From the NCBI GenBank assembly GCA_965237765.1, contig OZ250157.1, positions 1,984,001 through 2,048,000 of the forward strand: a stretch of 64,000 nucleotides of DNA, given 5' to 3'. Below are positions 57,507-64,000 of the stretch, piece after piece. Both the position numbers and the translations under genes were made by a program. The stretch comes from WTGJ01 sp965237765. Its GTDB lineage: Bacteria > Chloroflexota > Anaerolineae > Aggregatilineales > Phototrophicaceae. Each line of letters begins with the position of its first letter. Within the stretch, counting starts at the first letter, position 1. Under the pieces are notes generated by a model. That model searched no databases, was not told the DNA's origin, and saw only the letters and a program-made list of their open reading frames with translations.

Positions 57507-59386
57507 AGGCCGGCGCTGCAGTGACCGCGCGACGGCCGCTGCTCCAACTCGCGCCCGCACTGGCCATCCTCTTGCTTGCGGCATTCTTGCGGCTGGTTGC
57601 GCTTGAGCGGCAGCCTTTGCGTGGTGACGAAGCCTTCGCCATGCAGCATTGGGCCGAAAGGCCTTTGGGCGAATCGCTGCGGGAGATCGCGCCGATCGAG
57701 CCCATCCCGCTGGGTGTCTACGCTTCGTTTCGTGCCTGGCGACTTTTTACGGGGGAGGGTGGCGTCTGGCTGTTGCGGTTGCTGCCGGCGCTGAGCGCGC
57801 TGGTGGGCGCAGCAGCGGTTTATTCGATGGGTCTGAGGCTGGGCACGCGGCGACTGGGTTTGCTGGCAGCGCTGCTCTGGGCCGCGCATCCCTTCGTGAT
57901 CTGGCACGCGCAAGACGCCCGCAATTACGCGCCCTGGGTGGGTTTGAGCGCGCTGGCCTTGGCGCTGGGGTTGCGATTGCTGGCGCGGCGGGTGGAGGGT
58001 TGGCGCGATTGGTTGCTGTATGCTCTCGCGGCGGCGGCGGCGCTGGCCCTGGCGTATCAAGAGGCTGCTGTGCTGCTCGCCCTGACGGCATATGCGCTCT
58101 GGTCACGCTGGAGGGATGCGGCCTTTTTGCGGCGCTGGCTGGCCGTACAAGGCGCGTTGCTCGGGTTGATGGCGGCGGTCTTTCTCGCGTTACAAGGCAA
58201 TCTGCTATGGGGCGGCGGCTATGGCGGTAACCTGGAGTTGCTATCCCTCCGCGCGCTGTTGGAGCTGCCTATAACGCTGGCTTTCGGCGAAACATTGCCG
58301 GCTGCCTGGTCACCCTGGTTGGGCCCCACGCTCTGGTTGGCGGGCGGGAGCGCCGCGATCTGGCTATGGCAGCAGAAGGCGCAGCGGCAATCTATGTTGA
58401 TGGCAGGCACGCTGCTCCTCGTGCCGATTCTCCTGTTGGCGCTGGCGGGGCTGAAGTGGCGCGTTTTCCACGCGCGTTACGTCCTGGCCAGCGCGGCGGG
58501 TTTGGCGCTGCTCGCGGCGGCGGCGCTGGATCGATTGGCGCAGCGAAGCCGTGTGGTGGCGTCGGTCGCGGCCCTGCCCATCGCGTTCCTGATGGCCTAT
58601 AGCCTGGGGCAATATTATGGGCCCTACCAGAAAGCGGTCGATTGGCGCGCGCTAGTCGAATGGATGAGCGGGTCGCTGTCTTCGGCGGATGCGGTCATTC
58701 AGCAATCGCGCGACCCGGCGTTCAGCTGGCATTTTGCGCGCGCCGAGACGGGCGCGGCGGAGCTGGCTTTGCCCACTAGCACGGGGCAACCCAATGCCGA
58801 GATTGAGAGGGCGTTGGCCGCTGCCGCGAGTTACGCGACGCTCTGGACGGTCGGGCGCGAATATGGCGATTGGCCGAATGCGGGTGTCACGGAAAGATGG
58901 CTCGTGGCGGAGCGTCGACTCTGGTTGCGTGGCGAAAGTGGCGGTATCCCGTACGCGGCGTATCTGCCGATCGAGCCGAGTCCGGCCGAAATCGAAGCGG
59001 CCCTACCGCTCGGCTCGGGCGCCTATTTCGGCACACCGCCGTTGGCGGAAGCGCGCGGCTATCGGCTGGAATTGACGCCGGATGCGCTCGTCTTGCGCCT
59101 GTATTGGTTGCCAATTCAGCAGAGCGAAAGCCCGCTCACTGTCTTCGCTCATTTGGTTCGAATTGGCGAGACGCGGCCGCGCGCGCAGGCTGACCAATCA
59201 CCCCGTATCCCGACCAATGAATGGCCCGTGGGAGAGATCCAGCGTGAAATCTACTCGCTGGGGAGAGACGGGTTACCGGCTGGCGAATATGCGCTCTTCC
59301 TTGGCTGGTATGACGCGGTGACTGGCGCGCGCACACATATTGGCGAAGGGGACTCATTGCTGATAACGACGGTGTCGTTGCCATAG
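57503..59386 (+). CDS. GT39-like membrane glycosyltransferase
   Basis: A 627-aa polytopic protein of the ArnT/PMT GT-C superfamily. FLRLVALERQPLRGDEAF has the catalytic-type Asp-Glu pair in the first loop (about residue 43), and HPFVIWHAQDARNYAPW has a further conserved QDxRxY region. About 10 hydrophobic segments precede a C-terminal soluble part. Such enzymes transfer a sugar from a polyprenyl-phosphate donor to a protein or lipid outside the membrane. The substrate is unknown. It is translationally coupled to the NERD-like gene before it. Confidence 0.83.
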   Translation: MKAGAAVTARRPLLQLAPALAILLLAAFLRLVALERQPLRGDEAFAMQHWAERPLGESLREIAPIEPIPLGVYASFRAWRLFTGEGGVWLLRLLPALSALVGAAAVYSMGLRLGTRRLGLLAALLWAAHPFVIWHAQDARNYAPWVGLSALALALGLRLLARRVEGWRDWLLYALAAAAALALAYQEAAVLLALTAYALWSRWRDAAFLRRWLAVQGALLGLMAAVFLALQGNLLWGGGYGGNLELLSLRALLELPITLAFGETLPAAWSPWLGPTLWLAGGSAAIWLWQQKAQRQSMLMAGTLLLVPILLLALAGLKWRVFHARYVLASAAGLALLAAAALDRLAQRSRVVASVAALPIAFLMAYSLGQYYGPYQKAVDWRALVEWMSGSLSSADAVIQQSRDPAFSWHFARAETGAAELALPTSTGQPNAEIERALAAAASYATLWTVGREYGDWPNAGVTERWLVAERRLWLRGESGGIPYAAYLPIEPSPAEIEAALPLGSGAYFGTPPLAEARGYRLELTPDALVLRLYWLPIQQSESPLTVFAHLVRIGETRPRAQADQSPRIPTNEWPVGEIQREIYSLGRDGLPAGEYALFLGWYDAVTGARTHIGEGDSLLITTVSLP

Positions 59387-59452
59387 TGTCGTGACTGGCC
59401 TTCGACGGCTTCGTCACCGGGTCGCGCGCGTATACAGAAGCGCGGCCGGACT

Positions 59453-59926
59453 TTAATCGATGGATTTGATGAGGAAGGTGGTGCGGCCTTCTGGCGTTTC
59501 TACTTTCACGCGAGCGCCGTTTTTTTTGCCGATCAGAGCTTTTCCCAACGGGCTTTCGTGTGAGATCTTGCCTTCGCGCGGATTGGCTTCGGCGGCGCCG
59601 ACGATTCGATACGTCTCCTCGATATCTTCGCCTTTCTCGAGGATGGTGACGCAGCAACCGATGCCGACGACGTCGCTTCCGCCACTTTTCTCGATGATTT
59701 GTGCCAAACGTAGCGTATCCTCAAGGAAGCTGATACGCCGCTCGACGAAGCCTTGCTGCTCGCGCGCGTCATGATAATCCGCGTTCTCTTTGAGGTCACC
59801 CTGGGCAACGGCCGTTTTGAGCAAGCGGGCGAGCTTTGGCCGGCGGATGTCGCGCAGTTGATCCAACTCGCGCTGCAATTCGGCTGCACCTTCGGCGGTG
59901 AGGTAGTTGATGGGAGTTTCGCTCAT
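59453..59926 (-). CDS. greA: Transcription elongation factor GreA
   Basis: A 157-aa protein that rescues backtracked RNA polymerase. The N-terminal coiled-coil has YLTAEGAAELQRELDQLRD, the tip acidic residues lie in GDLKENADYHDAREQQ, and the C-terminal domain includes PREGKISHESPLGKALIGKK. ATG 59926 was chosen because a longer reading lacks a GreA N-terminus and runs through non-coding sequence. No ribosome binding site is strong. It is a single gene here. Confidence 0.95.
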   Translation of the reverse strand: MSETPINYLTAEGAAELQRELDQLRDIRRPKLARLLKTAVAQGDLKENADYHDAREQQGFVERRISFLEDTLRLAQIIEKSGGSDVVGIGCCVTILEKGEDIEETYRIVGAAEANPREGKISHESPLGKALIGKKNGARVKVETPEGRTTFLIKSID

Positions 59927-59960
59927 TGGGCGCGCAGTATAGTGCCTGCCGGTAGCGGTA

Positions 59961-60653
59961 TCAAGCGGGCGGATCCCAGCGCAGGATGGCGGTGCCTTTG
60001 CGGGTGGCAATTTCGGCAACCTGCAGATGCGGGAACTGCGCCTGCCAATTTGCGACGCAATGGTGTTCGCCGCGGCGTCGGTAATCATCCAGCAGGATCA
60101 GGGCTCGCGGTGCGAGTTGATCGGCCAGCATAGGCAGGGCGGGCGCGCGTGCCATGGGTGAGAAGAACCAGGCGGGCGGGCCATCGATGACGAGCAGGTC
60201 GAATTGCGCCTCCGCAGGCAGGACGCTGCGGTCATACCAATTCGAGGTGCCTGTTTCCGGTGGGCAGGGTTGCAAGGGTGCGTGTAAGACTTCGCAAGAG
60301 TCGCTGAGGTTCTGCTTCGCTAGCCATCGTCGTGTACGCGCCGCGAAACGAGCTTCGTGTTCGAGCGAGCGCAATGGACCTATGCCCAATTGCGCCAGGG
60401 TTTGCGCTATCACTAAGGTGGAAATGCCGCTCCCCAGCTCCAAGATACTGGGTGGCAGTTGATCACGAGCCAGGGCACGGATGACACGGACGAGCAGGGC
60501 GAGAAAATCATCCGCAGCAGCAAAACCGTCGGCGCGGGGCAACGCTTGCGGCAGAGACAGAGTCTCTCGCAGCCAGATGCTTTCGTCTTTTTGCCGTTGG
60601 CTCTCTAACGAAGCCACCAACTCCCGCAATGTGAGACCGCATATGGTAACCAT
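59961..60653 (-). CDS. SAM-dependent methyltransferase-like protein
   Basis: A 230-aa Rossmann-fold protein. SILELGSGISTLVIAQTL is motif I of class I SAM methyltransferases, FDLLVIDGPPAWFF is a motif-IV-like segment, and PRALILLDDYRRRGE follows. The fold matches O-methyltransferase-like proteins; the target is unknown. The ATG at 60653 is preceded by TATATT with only six bases between, so the transcript may be leaderless. The same region serves the divergent SAM hydrolase gene. Confidence 0.75.
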   Translation of the reverse strand: MVTICGLTLRELVASLESQRQKDESIWLRETLSLPQALPRADGFAAADDFLALLVRVIRALARDQLPPSILELGSGISTLVIAQTLAQLGIGPLRSLEHEARFAARTRRWLAKQNLSDSCEVLHAPLQPCPPETGTSNWYDRSVLPAEAQFDLLVIDGPPAWFFSPMARAPALPMLADQLAPRALILLDDYRRRGEHHCVANWQAQFPHLQVAEIATRKGTAILRWDPPA

Positions 60654-60685
60654 GTCATAAATATAGTGAATTGACGTGACCGCGC

Positions 60686-60715
60686 TTACCGCCCGCCCGA
60701 GCAGCGCATTAGAAT
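60686..60715 (+). promoter_or_regulatory. Candidate promoter for a leaderless transcript
   Basis: TTACCG (60686-60691) and TAGAAT (60710-60715) are 18 bases apart, ending eight bases before the ATG at 60724. The expected transcription start would coincide with the start codon. Confidence 0.3.
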
Positions 60716-60723
60716 AGGGCGCC

Positions 60724-61566
60724 ATGGTGACAAATACGACGATCGCGATGTTGACTGATTTTGGCACGCGCGATGGCTACGTGGGCGCGATGAAGGGCAT
60801 CCTGCGCGCGTGCTGCCCGGCCGCAGCGCTGATCGACATAAGCCATGATATTGCCCCACAGGACGTGGCAGGCGCAGCGACAGCCCTCGCGCGATGCTAT
60901 CGCTACTTTCCGGTGGCGACGGTCTTCCTGGTCGTCGTTGACCCGGGCGTGGGGACGGCGCGACGAGCGCTCGCGGTCGCCGCGGGCGGTTATCGCTTCG
61001 TGGCGCCCGATAACGGCGTATTGACGGCCGTGTTTCGCTTAGAGAAGAGGTGGCAGGCGGTGGCGCTGACTGACAGGCGATATTGGCGCGAAGCACGCAG
61101 CGATACCTTCCACGGGCGGGATATCTTCGCGCCGGTAGCTGCACATTGGGCGCATGGCGTTGATATTTCGGCTCTTGGCGATGAGGTAACGAACCCGATC
61201 CTCTTGCCTATGGCCATAGCGGTATGGGATGCTGAAACAGCCAGTTTTCGCGGGGAGGTGCGCGATGTGGATCGTTTCGGTAATCTGCTCACGAATATCG
61301 GGCCCTTTGCGCGCGCAGGTGATGCGCTGGAATGGCAAGGTGGTGCAGGCGAACAGCTGACGATATCGGTGGAAAGGGCGTGCGTGCAGGTTGCCGACCA
61401 GCAGCTGCGAGGCATTCAGCGAACGTATGGCGAAGTCGCGCGGGGGGAAACGCTGGCGCTAATAGACAGCAGTGGTTATTTAGAGATTGCCATCCGCGAA
61501 GGAGAAGCGGCGGTGGTGCTCGGGATGGAACGCGGCGCGGCAGTGGCGCTTTGGGCGGGGGAATGA
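60724..61566 (+). CDS. SAM hydrolase (SAM hydroxide adenosyltransferase, DUF62)
   Basis: A 280-aa enzyme hydrolysing S-adenosylmethionine to adenosine and methionine. The family motifs are MLTDFGTRDGYVGAMKG, FLVVVDPGVGT, VAPDNGVLT, TFHGRDIFAPVAA and VDRFGNLLTNI. These match the DUF62 hydroxide adenosyltransferases, relatives of fluorinase and chlorinase without the halide loop. It is divergent from a methyltransferase-like gene and overlaps murA by 4 nt (ATGA). Confidence 0.9.
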   Translation: MVTNTTIAMLTDFGTRDGYVGAMKGILRACCPAAALIDISHDIAPQDVAGAATALARCYRYFPVATVFLVVVDPGVGTARRALAVAAGGYRFVAPDNGVLTAVFRLEKRWQAVALTDRRYWREARSDTFHGRDIFAPVAAHWAHGVDISALGDEVTNPILLPMAIAVWDAETASFRGEVRDVDRFGNLLTNIGPFARAGDALEWQGGAGEQLTISVERACVQVADQQLRGIQRTYGEVARGETLALIDSSGYLEIAIREGEAAVVLGMERGAAVALWAGE

Positions 61567-62864
61567 CAATGGAAGAATTCCTGATCCGTGGCGGCCGGCC
61601 CTTGCGGGGCGAAGTGCGGCCGGGCGGCAATAAAAACGCGGCTATTAAGATGTTACCCGCCTGCTTGCTGACGGATGAACAGGTTGTGCTTCACAACATC
61701 CCGCGCATACGCGATGTCGATGTGGTGATTGCCATGCTGCGCAAGTTGGGCGCGACGGTGGATTGGCTGGGTGAGAGCACTGTGCGAGTGGATGCTGCCG
61801 CCGCCCAGCCGCCGGACCGGCCTTTGACACAGGCGCAGGCGATCCGCGCCAGCTTCATTTTCGCCGGGCCTTTATTGGGCCGTTTCCAACGCGCCGTGCT
61901 GCCGACGCCCGGTGGCGATGTCATCGGTGAGCGGCGTCTGGATCCGCACGTGAGCGCCCTGCGGGAATTGGGCGCTGAGATCGATTATGCGGATGGCGTC
62001 TTTCGTATGCACACAACGGGCTTGTCTGGCGCGGAAATTTTGTTACAGGAAGCGAGCGTGATGGCCACAGAGAACACGCTGCTGGCGGCGGTACTCGCGC
62101 GCGGGCACACGGTCATCCATAACGCCGCCGGCGAGCCACATGTGCAGGATTTGTGCCATATGCTAAACGGCCTCGGCGCGCGCATCCGCGGCATCGGCTC
62201 GAACCGGCTGGAGATCGAAGGCGTCGCGCGTTTGCATGGCGGCGAAGCGACCGTGAGCGCAGATTACATGGAGGTCGTCAGCTGGGTTGGCGCGGCGGCG
62301 ATGACGCGCGGAGAAATCCGCATTCGTGACGCGGCCCCCGGACAGCTGGTGATGGCGCGGCAAGTCTTCGCGCGGCTGGGCGTGCGCTGGGAAGTCGACG
62401 GGGTGGATTTGCTCGTTCCCGCCACGCAGGAGTTGCGGATTCAGGAAGACATTGGCGGGCGCATTCCGATCATCAAAGCGCAACCCTGGCCGGCCTTTCC
62501 GACGGACCTGATGAGCGTCGCGATCGTCGTCGCTACGCAGAGCGCCGGCGCAGTGCTCTTTCACGATTGGATGTATGAGAGTCGCCTATTCTTCACCGAT
62601 CGCCTGATGCGGATGGGCGCGCGGATCACGCTGTGCGACCCGCACCGCGCTTTGGTGCAAGGGCCGGAGTCGTTGCGGGCGGTGGGGATGATCACGAGCC
62701 CGGATATTCGCGCGGGGATGGCACTGGTGCTCGGAGCGTTGGCGGCATCCGGCGAAACGCGAATCGCGAACATTCACCAGATCGACCGCGGTTACGAAAA
62801 GGTGGAAGCGAAACTAACGGCGCTGGGCGCGGATATCCAGCGGGTGACGGGGCGAGAGGAATAA
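61563..62864 (+). CDS. murA: UDP-N-acetylglucosamine 1-carboxyvinyltransferase with Asp at the fosfomycin site
   Basis: This enzyme adds enolpyruvate to UDP-GlcNAc, the first step of peptidoglycan precursor synthesis. It has 433 aa. GGNKNAAIK provides the conserved Lys (residue 24), and LPTPGGDVIGERRLDPH contains the catalytic loop. The residue that is Cys115 in E. coli is Asp119 here, as in mycobacterial MurA, which makes fosfomycin resistance likely. Other conserved parts are AENTLLAAVLA-like segments and FPTDLMS. The start ATG 61563 overlaps the SAM hydrolase stop; ATG 61569 is close by. Confidence 0.93.
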   Translation: MTMEEFLIRGGRPLRGEVRPGGNKNAAIKMLPACLLTDEQVVLHNIPRIRDVDVVIAMLRKLGATVDWLGESTVRVDAAAAQPPDRPLTQAQAIRASFIFAGPLLGRFQRAVLPTPGGDVIGERRLDPHVSALRELGAEIDYADGVFRMHTTGLSGAEILLQEASVMATENTLLAAVLARGHTVIHNAAGEPHVQDLCHMLNGLGARIRGIGSNRLEIEGVARLHGGEATVSADYMEVVSWVGAAAMTRGEIRIRDAAPGQLVMARQVFARLGVRWEVDGVDLLVPATQELRIQEDIGGRIPIIKAQPWPAFPTDLMSVAIVVATQSAGAVLFHDWMYESRLFFTDRLMRMGARITLCDPHRALVQGPESLRAVGMITSPDIRAGMALVLGALAASGETRIANIHQIDRGYEKVEAKLTALGADIQRVTGREE

Positions 62865-62878
62865 GCCGGCGGCGCAGG

Positions 62879-64000
62879 TTATTCTGGTGCGTGCGGGCCG
62901 CGGACGCGCTCATCGCCGATTCGTTTCGTAACACCGCGCGCGTCCAGGTGCTCGAGCAGGGCGATGGCGTATTTTCGGCTGGTCCGCAAGTGGTCGCGGA
63001 GGGCACTGGCACTGAGCGGGCTGCCCTTATCGATTAAGCGCAGGCAGGCCGCGCAGAACTCCTCGTAGGCCGCGCGGGCGAAAGCGACTTCGGGCGCGAC
63101 CAGCACATAATCACCGCGCTCGAGCAAGGCATACCAGACCTCTTCTCCGACGAGAGCGACCACCTCTCGAGGGGCCGGTGGGGTAGAGGGTTGGTGAGTG
63201 AAGGCGGTGGCGAGTTGCTCGATGCGCGCGTTTTGCTCGGCGCTGAAGCGTATCTCATGACCCACCAGGTGCACACGTTCGCCCGCGCGCGCGACTTCAT
63301 CTTCCATCTCCGCCAGGATGGCCGCGAGGGCCGCCGCAGAGCAATCCAGGCGGCTTCGCAATTCTTCCTGTGACATGCCCGTCTGCATGGGATTGCGCGC
63401 ATGATGATCGGTGAGTAGAGCAACGATTTCCCGCCGCAACTGGCGGTGCGGTGCGGATGCCTGCGCGAAGTTTTTCCCCAGCCGAATGACCTCGCCATTC
63501 GCTTCGGCATGGGCAAAGGCGGTTTCGAATTCGTCGGCAGAGAAGCCGCTGGCCGCGCGCAAATCGGTGATAGGGATAGGTGTAGGATGTGCGGCTCGTT
63601 GCGCCAAGCGTTGCGATGGGTTGCCGCGCAGGCGCGTTTCCAGGATCGCCGGGCGTTCGCTGGCGAAGCGTTTCCAGCGTCGCTGGGGTTGTGGGTCGAC
63701 GATAGTGCCGCCGCCAATCGTGCGCGCAGGCGAGGGGATGCGCAAGATGTAACGGTCACCTTCTGCTATGGCGAGGGGTCGGTTCAAGCGCAATTGCAAC
63801 CAGCCATCCTCACCTGGCGCCAACTGCTCCGCGCCAAGTAGGCGCGCGCGCGCGCCGCATTCCGCCGCGCCGGCGAAGACCTTCACGTCGGTGTTGTGCC
63901 GCAACGGGCGCGGATTACCGGGCAGGTGTTGGTAGTGGACGTCTATGAGTCGGGTTGCTGGTAAAGCGCCGCGTCGCGCCAACACCTGTCCGCGCCGCAA
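62879..64000 (-). CDS. selB: Selenocysteine-specific elongation factor SelB, C-terminal part (cut by window edge)
   Basis: The C-terminal 373 residues of a SelB-type factor that delivers Sec-tRNA to the ribosome at UGA with a SECIS. The visible part has the beta-barrel domain end (RYILRIPSPARTIGGGTIVDP) and then three or four winged-helix domains that bind the SECIS hairpin (for example PITDLRAASGFSADEFETAFAHAE and MSQEELRSRLDCSAAALAAILAEME). The GTPase domain lies beyond position 64000. It ends 15 bases after the convergent murA stop. This implies the organism makes at least one selenoprotein elsewhere. Confidence 0.9.
   Translation of the reverse strand: MRRGQVLARRGALPATRLIDVHYQHLPGNPRPLRHNTDVKVFAGAAECGARARLLGAEQLAPGEDGWLQLRLNRPLAIAEGDRYILRIPSPARTIGGGTIVDPQPQRRWKRFASERPAILETRLRGNPSQRLAQRAAHPTPIPITDLRAASGFSADEFETAFAHAEANGEVIRLGKNFAQASAPHRQLRREIVALLTDHHARNPMQTGMSQEELRSRLDCSAAALAAILAEMEDEVARAGERVHLVGHEIRFSAEQNARIEQLATAFTHQPSTPPAPREVVALVGEEVWYALLERGDYVLVAPEVAFARAAYEEFCAACLRLIDKGSPLSASALRDHLRTSRKYAIALLEHLDARGVTKRIGDERVRGPHAPE

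Noticed and set aside
59387..59452. GTGAC/GTCAC inverted repeat after the glycosyltransferase, considered as a terminator
   Set aside because: The stem is only 5 bp with a long loop and no T-run.
1..64000. CRISPR arrays, insertion sequences, tRNA and rRNA genes
   Set aside because: No repeated spacer pattern, no transposase or integrase, and no cloverleaf or rRNA sequence was noticed on either strand.

Overview
The window looks like a chromosomal piece of a Chloroflexota bacterium, probably of the Anaerolineae type. The pointers are a G+C content near 60% by eye, Thr/Pro-rich linkers in lipoproteins and LysM proteins, frequent GTG/TTG starts, 4-nt ATGA/GTGA overlaps and a RibXY-type riboflavin transporter. 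This placement is inference; there is no rRNA or other marker gene here. I saw no tRNA, rRNA, CRISPR array, transposase or phage gene.

Positions 1-1066 hold the start of fhs (formate-tetrahydrofolate ligase, cut by the window edge) and a membrane-anchored SH3-like protein. Positions 1131-35733 form a large catabolic island for inositol and related sugars and sugar acids. It contains iolG, a 3-epimerase-like TIM-barrel gene, iolD, iolC, a LacD-type aldolase, an MFS transporter, five Gfo/Idh/MocA dehydrogenases, three SDR/RmlD-type genes and a sugar-acid module (SDR, MBL hydrolase, FAH hydrolase, enolase-superfamily dehydratase) with a DEDDy exonuclease inside it. It also has a ribose/inositol-class ABC importer with an oversized permease, a zinc alcohol dehydrogenase, an LLM flavin oxidoreductase, a degenerate MBL protein, an SMP-30 lactonase, a frameshifted HpcH/HpaI aldolase, iolB, a second iolC, iolE, a 2-hydroxyacid dehydrogenase and isocitrate dehydrogenase. 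The classical myo-inositol route IolG-IolE-IolD-IolB-IolC plus an aldolase is therefore complete, but split over several transcription units. Homologs resembling the Thermotoga-type inositol route (IolM, IolN, IolO) lie between them. No transcriptional regulator was found in this island.

Positions 35872-45385 hold an unknown membrane protein and then two minus-strand vitamin uptake operons. In one, an FMN riboswitch precedes ribX, ribY, an ABC ATPase and a class V aminotransferase. In the other, a TPP riboswitch precedes thiB, thiP and thiQ. Both leaders have a recognisable promoter, aptamer and intrinsic terminator.

Positions 45400-50349 hold a three-gene operon of unknown function, whose last gene lacks a normal start codon, and opposite it two LysM envelope proteins. 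Positions 50372-64000 are housekeeping: mutL with degenerate endonuclease motifs, a GAF histidine kinase divergent from a response regulator, yajC-secD-secF, a NERD-like membrane protein with a GT39-like glycosyltransferase, greA, a SAM-dependent methyltransferase-like gene, a SAM hydrolase (DUF62), murA with Asp at the fosfomycin-target position, and the 3' part of selB. The last indicates selenocysteine use by this organism.

No intergenic gap exceeds about 160 bases apart from the two riboswitch leaders, so the window is almost fully coding.
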